From JAEZAF01 sp964395665 (GTDB lineage Bacteria; Chloroflexota; Anaerolineae; Aggregatilineales; Phototrophicaceae), in contig CAYNDH010000254.1 of the NCBI GenBank assembly GCA_964395665.1, positions 1-5,224 of the forward strand: DNA of 5,224 nucleotides, read 5' to 3'. Every line of letters begins with the position of its first letter. Positions within the stretch are counted from its first letter, which is position 1. The translations under genes and the position numbers were made by a program. Positions 1 through 4,810 of this stretch are shown piece by piece. Under the pieces are notes generated by a model that saw only the letters and a list, made by a program, of their open reading frames with translations, was not told the DNA's origin and searched no databases.

Positions 1-8
1 AAGCATGG

Positions 9-90
9 ACATGCAAGCATGTTTAGGCGTTGTCCCTACAAGGTGCATAAATGCACATGCTGAATGTAGGGACAGGGGCCTGCCCTGTCC
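9..90. repeat. Nested palindrome cluster, including TGTAGGGAC element A
   Basis: This non-coding stretch downstream of the last gene is packed with inverted repeats. Two 14-bp palindromes share an AA centre: ACATGC-AA-GCATGT (9-22) and GTGCAT-AA-ATGCAC (43-56). A 10-bp inverted repeat, TGTCCCTACA (31-40) and TGTAGGGACA (65-74), encloses the second palindrome. The right half also forms GGACAGGG (70-77) with CCCTGTCC (83-90), an 8-bp perfect stem with a 5-nt loop. The head TGTAGGGACAGG is a sister of the element at 150-178. I read it as one or two copies of a dispersed palindromic intergenic repeat, possibly nested. No transposase or coding sequence is visible inside. Confidence 0.6.
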
Positions 91-149
91 GCACCGGTAA
101 CCAATTTCCAAACAGGTTCTAAAGCTCCTGCACCTTAACATCGCAGAGC

Positions 150-178
150 TGTAGGGGCGGCATTCAATGCCGCCCGCC
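150..178. repeat. Palindromic intergenic repeat, TGTAGGGGCGG element B
   Basis: After the head TGTAGGGGCGG, arm GGGCGGCATT (155-164) pairs perfectly with AATGCCGCCC (166-175) around a single base, so it is a near-perfect 21-bp palindrome. In RNA it would fold as about 8 bp with a 5-nt loop. Compared with element A (65-90), the head is nearly the same and two stem positions change A to G while their partners change T to C, so pairing is kept. There is no T-run on either side, so it is not a standard intrinsic terminator, although it lies downstream of a gene 3' end. From memory, TGTAGGGGCG-type repeats recur in many Chloroflexota and cyanobacterial genomes. Confidence 0.6.
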
Positions 179-219
179 GTATTGCAGTTGCAGCAACTTG
201 TTGCTACAAGCAGCGCATC

Positions 220-241
220 TTGCAGCGCATTTACGCTGCAA
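220..241. other. Perfect 8-bp hairpin downstream of the 3' gene
   Basis: TTGCAGCG (220-227) pairs perfectly with CGCTGCAA (234-241) around the 6-nt loop CATTTA. It lies about 70 bp beyond the stop codon of the minus-strand gene that ends at 314. It lacks a following T-tract on either strand, so a classical terminator is unlikely. It could stabilise the mRNA 3' end or be part of the repeat cluster. GCAGC/GCTGC words recur around it (189-195, 281-287). Confidence 0.4.
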
Positions 242-304
242 TTACTGCCATCGCCGCGCATGTTGAGGGGAAAAACAGCTTGCAGCGGCACTTTTTTTTT
301 CGCG

Positions 305-329
305 CCGCCGCCGCTAACTCCGGCGGCGG
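305..329 (-). other. GC-rich hairpin with the stop codon in its loop
   Basis: CCGCCGCCG (305-313) and CGGCGGCGG (321-329) form a perfect 9-bp all-GC stem with a 7-nt loop (314-320). The loop contains the TAG stop codon (314-316) of the minus-strand gene. In the mRNA the last arginine codons form one arm, so the ribosome must melt this stem to terminate. On the minus strand it is followed by GCG and then an A-run (300-292), not a U-run, so it is not an intrinsic terminator in that direction. It could protect the mRNA 3' end. It may also be a by-product of the CGN-rich arginine tail. Confidence 0.5.
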
Positions 330-1180
330 GCCTGACGCTGCGCCTCATTCTGATAATCGGCTGCCCCGGATGAAGTGTCATCCTGAAAGTCCAGCAGTTC
401 GTCAAGGCTCATACGATCAAGGCGGGTTTCGGCAAGGGCCTGACGCAGTTCGGTACTGATCTCGCCGTCTTCCTGAATATGCTGAAGGATAGGCGAGACA
501 TTGACGGCGTTGTTCCATGCAAAGCTATGATCGGCCAGCAGCACATCTTCGGCATAGACCTTCAGGTGCCACGTCTCATCAAATTCCTGTGCATCATGAA
601 TCGGCAGGCGGGTCTGTGCGACAATCGGCTGTGCCCCCGCCTGGAAGCGCTGCGCGTTCTCTTCGATGAAGACCGTCTGGCCGCTGCCGTCGATGATCTC
701 GAAACGCAGGCGCCCGGTCACGGCGGATGGCAGTTCCAGTTCCACAAACGGCTGGATGTAATCAATATCGTCGGGGATCTCGTCCAGCCGGTAAAGCTGC
801 GGCGGCTCTTCATCCTTATAGGTCAGCACACCGATATCCAAAGGCAGGACACTCAGTTCATCAGGATTCTGTCCGGCATTGGCGATGGCCTGCGCGACAT
901 GATCGATCTGCGGCGCACGCGGGGCTGACAGCGTCTGCTGTGGAGCACGGCGGGACTCCTGCGAGTCATACTCGTAATAGCGGCCCCGTGTCTGCTGCCG
1001 GTTTGAATCGCGGTTTGAACGCCGGTCCATGTTACTGCGGGTATTGTTCATCATATTCTGCGAGAAATAGATCATCCCCAGAATCAGCAGCAGGCCGATG
1101 AGCGGCGGAAATCGCATCGACAGCATGAAGACGATGAATAGCCCGAACCACACTTCTCTTGGAATGTTATCAAACCGCAT
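314..1180 (-). CDS. Uncharacterised two-helix membrane-anchored protein, paralogue 1
   Basis: I do not recognise a named family. This 288-residue protein opens with two hydrophobic segments (about residues 10-22 and 26-40) forming a membrane hairpin. An Arg/Asn/Ser/Gln-rich linker follows (45-90); its strong positive charge puts the C-terminal part in the cytoplasm by the positive-inside rule. The core (about 108-222) reads as strands of a beta-sandwich: PLDIGVLTY (113-121), then RLRFEIID (157-164), then TWHLKVYAEDVLLADHSFAW (203-222). An acidic helical tail contains MSLDELLDFQ (257-266), and the end is basic (QARRRS). The same blocks occur in the same order in the upstream neighbour (1396-2208), so the two are diverged tandem paralogues. 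The start is the ATG before the first hydrophobic segment; upstream there is only a weak GAG about 10 nt away, with no clear Shine-Dalgarno. Stop is TAG. The gene is surely real, because its paralogue conserves its reading frame; the function is unknown. Confidence 0.85.
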   Translation of the reverse strand: MRFDNIPREVWFGLFIVFMLSMRFPPLIGLLLILGMIYFSQNMMNNTRSNMDRRSNRDSNRQQTRGRYYEYDSQESRRAPQQTLSAPRAPQIDHVAQAIANAGQNPDELSVLPLDIGVLTYKDEEPPQLYRLDEIPDDIDYIQPFVELELPSAVTGRLRFEIIDGSGQTVFIEENAQRFQAGAQPIVAQTRLPIHDAQEFDETWHLKVYAEDVLLADHSFAWNNAVNVSPILQHIQEDGEISTELRQALAETRLDRMSLDELLDFQDDTSSGAADYQNEAQRQARRRS

Positions 1181-1195
1181 AGGTTTTTATCTCGC

Positions 1196-1251
1196 TTATC
1201 TGACTGCCTGGTCTGGCCGCATTGCGTAACTGCTTCGTCTGATTATCTGAC
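1196..1251 (-). promoter_or_regulatory. Repeated GTCAGATAA motif upstream of paralogue 1
   Basis: The 9-mer GTCAGATAA (minus strand) occurs twice, at 1251-1243 and 1204-1196, 47 bp apart, just ahead of the ATG at 1180. The distal copy continues as GATAAT, one base from a TATAAT -10 box, but I find no acceptable -35 box at 16-18 bp. It may be a repeated regulator site or a promoter element; chance cannot be excluded for one 9-bp pair. Confidence 0.2.
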
Positions 1252-1320
1252 GTGATGCGCAGTATGATGTTTACGCGGCGCCTGCTTGTCTCGCTTGTGG
1301 TTTAACACAAAATGTAAGCT

Positions 1321-1332
1321 GATTGATCAATC
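1321..1332. promoter_or_regulatory. 12-bp perfect palindrome GATTGATCAATC
   Basis: A perfect self-complementary 12-mer lies in the 215-bp gap between the two paralogues. It has no loop-forming centre, so it suits a dimeric DNA-binding protein better than an RNA hairpin. It lies 64 bp past the stop of the upstream gene and 140 bp before the start of the downstream gene. The regulator is unknown. Confidence 0.25.
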
Positions 1333-1353
1333 TCTGCTGGTAGGGAACCTTTT

Positions 1354-1380
1354 GCTGCCAACCGTGCTGCCAACCGTGCT
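1354..1380. repeat. Two-copy 12-bp tandem repeat
   Basis: GCTGCCAACCGT occurs exactly twice (1354-1365, 1366-1377), followed by GCT, the start of a third unit. It starts 16 nt past the TAA stop of the paralogue ending at 1396 (minus direction), outside the coding sequence. It looks like a simple slippage duplication. I see no other repeat function. Confidence 0.7.
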
Positions 1381-1395
1381 CACCATTCTGCTGAT

Positions 1396-2208
1396 TTACT
1401 GACGGCGCTGATTCTTCTGGCTTCGCAGCAGTTCTTCCAGCGTTTGCGGCGGACGTTCGTCCTGCGCCTGCGCTTCGCTGCTGTCCGATGCTTCTGACTG
1501 TGGCATGACATAGCGCCGTGGGCGCGAAGCAGCACGCCCGCTGAGGCGTTCGGCACGCTCGGCACTGGAAGGAGTCAGCGAGAAGGTGTGAACTGCCATC
1601 AACTGGCGGTCCAGATAAACCCGCAGATCCCACTGGCCTGCCCCCGCGATCTGTGGATTATTCAGCAGCGGTAGTTGATGATCCGGCAGGATATTCAGCT
1701 CGCCATCACGCAGAAACAGGTTCATCTCGTACACGTAGACTTCTTCGCCGTTCTGATCGATCATCTCGAAACGCAGGCGGGCGTTACGATCCGCCTCAGA
1801 CGGATCGACATTCAGGACGAGATACGGGCGCACACCGTCATCGTCTTTGGAGACAGACTGTGCGCGGCGGAGTGTCCCGCCCTGTGCTTCACGTTCAAGC
1901 GCAATCAGACCAATATCGAGCAGGCTAATCCCCGGATTAGGGCCAAATCCCCGCGCATTGGCGCGCCGGGCGGCTTCCTGTGCCTGTGCGGATGCGCCGG
2001 TCAGGGCGGTATTCACGGCATTAGAGGGATTTAACCGACCGGAGAGCGGGTTGCGCCGGTCATCGAACCGGATAAAGGCCGCCCCCGCCGCACCAAGGAC
2101 CATTGGCAGCAGGACCGGTGCGGTCGCCGGATTGGCAATCAATGCCACCGCTGTCAGACCGCCGATGACCGACATCCAGACTGTATTTTGTCGCTGCACA
2201 CGAATCAT
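1396..2208 (-). CDS. Uncharacterised two-helix membrane-anchored protein, paralogue 2
   Basis: No named family is recognised. This 270-residue protein has two hydrophobic segments near the N-terminus (about 11-26 and 30-46). They are flanked by basic residues (MIRVQRQ before, RFDDRR after), which predicts a hairpin with both ends in the cytoplasm. An Ala/Arg-rich linker (about 50-90) leads into a likely beta-sandwich: SLLDIGLIALERE (95-107), ARLRFEMID (143-151), QWDLRVYLDRQLMAVHTFSL (192-211). The C-terminal 60 residues are Ser/Glu/Gln/Arg-rich and probably disordered, except for QTLEELLRSQ (255-264). All these blocks match the protein at 314-1180 in the same order, including the LxELL tail. 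The closing W-x-L-x-V-Y hairpin resembles Ig-like domains, which is an inference. Before the ATG there is only a weak GAGTGG, 3 nt away. The gene follows rsmA by 181 bp on the same strand; stop is TAA. A membrane-tethered scaffold or adaptor is possible but unproven. Confidence 0.85.
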   Translation of the reverse strand: MIRVQRQNTVWMSVIGGLTAVALIANPATAPVLLPMVLGAAGAAFIRFDDRRNPLSGRLNPSNAVNTALTGASAQAQEAARRANARGFGPNPGISLLDIGLIALEREAQGGTLRRAQSVSKDDDGVRPYLVLNVDPSEADRNARLRFEMIDQNGEEVYVYEMNLFLRDGELNILPDHQLPLLNNPQIAGAGQWDLRVYLDRQLMAVHTFSLTPSSAERAERLSGRAASRPRRYVMPQSEASDSSEAQAQDERPPQTLEELLRSQKNQRRQ

Positions 2209-2252
2209 AGACCACTCGCTGACTTTTTCTGTGCTGTCAATTTATGACTGAT

Positions 2253-2269
2253 ACCGGCCCGGTGCCGGT
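2253..2269. other. 6-bp GC hairpin in the rsmA-paralogue gap
   Basis: ACCGGC (2253-2258) pairs with GCCGGT (2264-2269) around CCGGT. On the minus strand it follows rsmA by about 120 nt, but the sequence after it (ATCAGTC) has no T-run, so it is not a convincing rsmA terminator. It would sit in the 5' leader of the next gene if transcription starts at the TATAAT at 2314-2319. Confidence 0.3.
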
Positions 2270-2313
2270 TGAGTGTCACTGTTGATTGTTTACTGTTCAC
2301 TCGCTGCTGTTTC

Positions 2314-2319
2314 ATTATA
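2314..2319 (-). promoter_or_regulatory. Candidate -10 box TATAAT upstream of paralogue 2
   Basis: The minus strand reads GCG-TATAAT-GAAAC, a perfect sigma-70 -10 hexamer about 105 nt before the ATG at 2208. At 16-18 bp upstream there is nothing like TTGACA, and no extended TGN. If real, the leader is about 100 nt long and includes the small hairpin at 2253-2269. It would give the paralogue pair a transcript separate from rsmA. Confidence 0.35.
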
Positions 2320-2389
2320 CGCTATACGACAAAACACGGTGCAGAGTTCCTCTGGCGGCCTTCAGTTCGAATTTTTGCGTCGAAACCAT

Positions 2390-3238
2390 TCAGGCAGAGG
2401 GTTTTCTGTCTGTTTCCTCATACTGGCTGATGACCTGTGTCAGCGCTGCCCACTCTTCGAGCGTGAGTGTCTCGGCGCGACGGCGGGAGTCGACTCCGGC
2501 ATGCTGGAAGATCTCATCCAGTTTTTCGCCTTTAAGGTGCAGTCCTGCGCCGATCGCGTTGCGGAGCTGCTTGCGCTTCTGCCCGAAACCGGCACGTACC
2601 ACGCGGAAGAACATCTCCGGCCCCGGCACATCGACCGGCAGATGCTCATACGGATCGATCACCAGCACAGCGCTGTCAACATCCGGGCGCGGCCAGAAGA
2701 CCGCCGGTTTGAGGCGCGTGGCGACGTACGGCTTGCCATAAAACTGGACGCTGACCGCCAGCAGGCTCAGATCCCCGACCGGCGCGGTCACGCGTTCGGC
2801 GACTTCCTGCTGGACGGTCAGCACCATGCGGCGCGGGCGGCGGTGCGGTTCGAGAAAATGCCGCAGAATGGCGCTTGTGATGTAATACGGCACATTGGCG
2901 ACCACAACAAAGTCTTTCGATCCAACCAGATGCAGATGATCGGTTTTCAGCACATCGTCAAACACCAGCACGACGTTATCATACGGCGCAAGCTGTTTTT
3001 CCAGAATGGGCTGCATCCGGTAATCAAGCTCGATGGCGATCACATGGCGGGCGGCCCTGGCGAGATATTCGGTCAGGGCGCCGGTGCCGGGTCCGACTTC
3101 AACCACCGTCTCATGCGGCATCAGCTCGGCAGTCGCGACGATTTTCTCCAGCGCGTTGGGATCATGCAGGAAATTCTGACCAAGGCTTTTCTTTGGCTGC
3201 ACCTCGTAAGCATCTAACAGGGCTTTAGGGTTCGTCAT
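2390..3238 (-). CDS. rsmA: 16S rRNA (adenine1518-N6/adenine1519-N6)-dimethyltransferase RsmA (KsgA)
   Basis: RsmA transfers four methyl groups from S-adenosylmethionine to two adjacent adenines in helix 45 of 16S rRNA and serves as a checkpoint in late 30S assembly; it acts in the cytosol. At 282 residues it has the usual family length. Visible landmarks: the N-terminal KKSLGQNFL (16-24), SAM-binding motif I VEVGPGTG (46-53), the acidic E70 in IAIELD that usually holds the ribose, D95 in FDDVL, and catalytic motif IV as NVPYYIT (115-121), where most members have NLPY. QQEVAERV (143-150), FWPRPDVDSAV (181-191) and the C-terminal FGQKRKQLRNAI (218-229) follow. No key residue is missing, and the gene looks intact and functional. 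The ATG is fixed by a good AAAGGA Shine-Dalgarno 8 nt upstream. The 266-bp gap to ycaQ holds a terminator-like repeat, so rsmA is probably transcribed from its own promoter. Confidence 0.97.
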   Translation of the reverse strand: MTNPKALLDAYEVQPKKSLGQNFLHDPNALEKIVATAELMPHETVVEVGPGTGALTEYLARAARHVIAIELDYRMQPILEKQLAPYDNVVLVFDDVLKTDHLHLVGSKDFVVVANVPYYITSAILRHFLEPHRRPRRMVLTVQQEVAERVTAPVGDLSLLAVSVQFYGKPYVATRLKPAVFWPRPDVDSAVLVIDPYEHLPVDVPGPEMFFRVVRAGFGQKRKQLRNAIGAGLHLKGEKLDEIFQHAGVDSRRRAETLTLEEWAALTQVISQYEETDRKPSA

Positions 3239-3246
3239 GGGTGCAG

Positions 3247-3252
3247 TCCTTT
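3247..3252 (-). promoter_or_regulatory. Ribosome binding site of rsmA
   Basis: The minus strand reads AAAGGA, then 8 nt, then ATG at 3238. This supports the chosen start over downstream alternatives and contrasts with the weak sites before the two membrane-protein genes. Confidence 0.75.
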
Positions 3253-3281
3253 CGATAGAAGAGGTTAAAGCGCAGTCAATA

Positions 3282-3314
3282 ACAGCACAGCGTCTGTCAC
3301 AAGTGCCGTGCTGT
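3282..3314 (-). other. Leader hairpin upstream of rsmA (proximal)
   Basis: ACAGCAC (3282-3288) and GTGCTGT (3308-3314) form a perfect 7-bp stem around a 19-nt loop, 44 to 76 nt before the rsmA start. With the hairpin at 3324-3344 it makes the probable 5' leader structured. It does not occlude the Shine-Dalgarno directly. I do not recognise it as a known riboswitch. Confidence 0.3.
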
Positions 3315-3323
3315 CATGGGAAT

Positions 3324-3344
3324 CATACCGCGATTAGCGGCATG
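3324..3344 (-). other. Leader hairpin upstream of rsmA (distal)
   Basis: The arms 3324-3331 and 3337-3344 form an 8-bp stem with a 5-nt loop. One pair (3327/3341) is A-C on the plus-strand reading but U-G on the minus-strand RNA, so the fold is complete only in the rsmA direction. It lies about 86-106 nt before the rsmA ATG. No T-tract follows it, so it is not a terminator. Confidence 0.35.
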
Positions 3345-3393
3345 AGTTAAAGAGTCTGTTGTGAGTGTTTATTCCTCGGTTCGGTTGATAGCG

Positions 3394-3501
3394 AAAAAGC
3401 CCCCTTTCCCGGCATTGCAGGCAATGCTACCCATTCCACAGCACAGCGACTGGGTAGCGCCAGTCCTATCCCACCGGGAAGGGTTAGGGATGGGGGGCTT
3501 T
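3394..3501 (-). terminator. Composite inverted repeat acting as probable ycaQ terminator
   Basis: Outer arms AAAGCCCCC (3396-3404) and GGGGGCTTT (3493-3501) pair perfectly over 9 bp. A second layer, TTCCCGG (3406-3412) and CCGGGAA (3474-3480), adds 7 bp. Read on the minus strand, the stem starts 3 nt after the ycaQ TGA with an A-tract and ends GGGGGCTTTTT, which is terminator-like. The plus-strand end (GGGGGCTTTCTCTC) is also pyrimidine-rich, so it might work both ways. The loop is unusually long and holds more stems: GCATTGC-AG-GCAATGC (3412-3427), GCTACCCA/TGGGTAGC (3426-3433/3451-3458), and a competing GACTGG/CCAGTC (3448-3453/3460-3465). This is larger than an ordinary terminator and resembles a small dispersed palindromic element of the AGCCCCC...GGGAAGGGTTAGGG type that I associate, from memory, with Chloroflexota genomes. 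Confidence 0.6.
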
Positions 3502-3504
3502 CTC

Positions 3505-4740
3505 TCACGCCAGCAGTTCGACCAGTCCTTCCGGATCGGAGCGCTGGATGACGACTTCCGGTGTGCGATGCCATGCCGCGCAGCGTTCAATCACCGCGTT
3601 CAGGGCATTCAGCAGTTCATCATCGATCTTCACACCCGGCTCCAGATGCAGCGCCTTGACCTCAAAGCGTTTTTCCTTGCGGTGCGCCTTGGCATCCAGC
3701 CGACCGATGAGCGCATTCTTATACAGAATCGGCAGGGTGAAGTAACCGTAAATGCGCTTTGCCTGCGGTGTATAGCACTCGAGCTGATAATCGAAATCAA
3801 ACAATTCACTGCCGCGTTTGCGATCCCAGATAATCGGATCGAACGGGGAGAGCAGCACGGTCTGCGACTGCGGCAGATCGCCTTTCTCGATGCGTTCCAG
3901 CATCGGCAGATGATCCGGATGCACGTAACCGGGTTCGGTCCAGCCGATCACCTCAACTTCGATCACCTTCCCATCTTTCACAAGCTGTTTCAGTGCCTTA
4001 GATGCTTCCTGCTTGCGGAGGCGATAATAGTCGGCGATCCACGCTTCCCGTGTGACACCAAGCGCCCTGATTGTATTCAGCACGAACTGCTGATGCACTT
4101 CCGGCATCGTCAGCAGTTCGAGTTCGTCCAGATGAGGCACGACGCGCTCGGCAAGGTCATAGACGCGCTGGAAGCTCTGCCGTTTGGCGATCATCAGATC
4201 ACCGACCGTATACAGATTTTCCAGGATGATCTTTTCCTGTTTCCAGTCCCACCATTCGCCTTTTTTACCGTCGGTGCGCTTGAAATCGGCTGATCGCACT
4301 GGCCCTTCCATGTGAATTCTCCGCATGATCTCTTCGACCATCGGCCCGTAACCCATCAGCTCCCGACGGGCACGCGAGCGCACAAAGCTGGACCAGTCGT
4401 GCGGGCCGCCATGATCGATCGCCATCAGGCTGCGGAACAGATAGAGGTCCTCAATCGGCAGGAAGCAGGCCGCATGCGCCCAGTACTCGAAGAGCGCGCC
4501 TTCTTCCAGCAGTTCTTCCAGCCATGTCGGTTCATACTCTCCAAGGCGGCTCCACAGCACCAGATACGGGCTGCGCGCCACGACGCTGATGGTGTCGATC
4601 TGCAAAACATTCAACTGCCGGATGATGCGCCGGACGTCGTCTTTGGTGGCCTGCGCGGGGAAATCTTCCTGTGCCAGCCCCTGCGCCATGATGAGCGCGG
4701 CGCGCACCTGTTCAGGAGTGAGGACAATCTTTGGCGGCAT
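3505..4740 (-). CDS. ycaQ: YcaQ-type DNA glycosylase (winged-helix HTH_42 family, crosslink repair)
   Basis: Members of this family (COG3214, HTH_42) excise N7-alkylated guanine adducts, and E. coli YcaQ unhooks DNA interstrand crosslinks. At 411 residues it matches the length I remember for E. coli YcaQ (about 410). Conserved blocks follow in order: LQIDTISVVARSPYLVLWSR (46-65), EYWAHAACFLP (85-95), GPVRSADF (146-153), EWWDWKQEK (162-170), FQRVYDLAERV (190-200), ADYYRL (236-241), LSPFDPIIWDRKR (297-309), LFDFDYQLECYTP (313-325), KRIYGYFTLPIL (328-339) and LIGRLDAKAHR (344-354). The catalytic motif is Q47-I48-D49: QxD is described for the YcaQ branch, QxQ for the AlkZ antibiotic-resistance branch. 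The ATG is supported by AAGGA 9 nt upstream. A TATAAT and a LexA-like palindrome lie upstream, suggesting damage-inducible expression. No antibiotic cluster is in view, so general alkylation or crosslink repair is likelier than self-resistance. Confidence 0.94.
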   Translation of the reverse strand: MPPKIVLTPEQVRAALIMAQGLAQEDFPAQATKDDVRRIIRQLNVLQIDTISVVARSPYLVLWSRLGEYEPTWLEELLEEGALFEYWAHAACFLPIEDLYLFRSLMAIDHGGPHDWSSFVRSRARRELMGYGPMVEEIMRRIHMEGPVRSADFKRTDGKKGEWWDWKQEKIILENLYTVGDLMIAKRQSFQRVYDLAERVVPHLDELELLTMPEVHQQFVLNTIRALGVTREAWIADYYRLRKQEASKALKQLVKDGKVIEVEVIGWTEPGYVHPDHLPMLERIEKGDLPQSQTVLLSPFDPIIWDRKRGSELFDFDYQLECYTPQAKRIYGYFTLPILYKNALIGRLDAKAHRKEKRFEVKALHLEPGVKIDDELLNALNAVIERCAAWHRTPEVVIQRSDPEGLVELLA

Positions 4741-4749
4741 ATTTCGACA

Positions 4750-4754
4750 TCCTT
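4750..4754 (-). promoter_or_regulatory. Ribosome binding site of ycaQ
   Basis: AAGGA on the minus strand, 9 nt before the ATG at 4740. It fixes the start of the glycosylase gene; the leader would be only about 34 nt if transcription begins just past the TATAAT at 4786-4781. Confidence 0.7.
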
Positions 4755-4780
4755 GTCAGCATGATTACGATGGCTTATCG

Positions 4781-4786
4781 ATTATA
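4781..4786 (-). promoter_or_regulatory. -10 box TATAAT of ycaQ
   Basis: The minus strand reads CCGA-TATAAT-CGAT, a perfect -10 hexamer about 40 nt before the ycaQ ATG. At 17-bp spacing the -35 position is TAGCGA (4809-4804), matching TTGACA at 3 of 6. A perfect -10 with a poor -35, a short leader and a good Shine-Dalgarno make this the best promoter in the window. Confidence 0.55.
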
Positions 4787-4792
4787 TCGGCT

Positions 4793-4806
4793 AGAACGTC
4801 CGTTCG
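4793..4806 (-). promoter_or_regulatory. LexA/SOS-box-like operator in the ycaQ promoter
   Basis: The minus strand reads CGAAC-GGAC-GTTCT. The Gram-positive LexA (Cheo) box is CGAAC-RNRY-GTTYG, so 13 of 14 positions fit, including both GAAC/GTTC half-sites. The site lies 6 bp upstream of the TATAAT and overlaps the -35 position, where a repressor would block RNA polymerase. A third half-site, GTTC at 4810-4813 (plus-strand reading), lies 4 nt beyond. LexA specificity in this organism is unknown, so control is inferred. Confidence 0.5.
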
Positions 4807-4810
4807 CTAG

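Noticed and set aside
271..300. Intrinsic terminator formed by A5...T9 around CAGCTTGCAGCGGCAC
   Set aside because: The GC part forms only about 3 bp (GCT/AGC), and the rest is A-T pairing with mismatches. The T9 run serves the plus strand, where no gene ends.
1271..1633. 120-codon minus-strand frame overlapping paralogue 2
   Set aside because: Out-of-frame overlap with a gene supported by its paralogue; composition and sequence look like a frame shadow.
2365..2387. tRNA T-arm-like GTTCGAAT next to the rsmA 3' end
   Set aside because: No acceptor stem, D-arm or anticodon arm could be built around it; it is only a 5-bp TTCGA/TCGAA inverted repeat.
2273..3217. 314-codon plus-strand open frame opposite rsmA
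   Set aside because: It is the antisense shadow of rsmA, whose minus-strand protein has all family motifs. The plus-strand product shows no recognisable domain and no ribosome binding site.
3361..4293. 310-codon plus-strand open frame opposite ycaQ
   Set aside because: Antisense shadow of a clearly conserved YcaQ protein. GC-rich genes often leave long open frames on the other strand, and its start lies in the terminator-like repeat.
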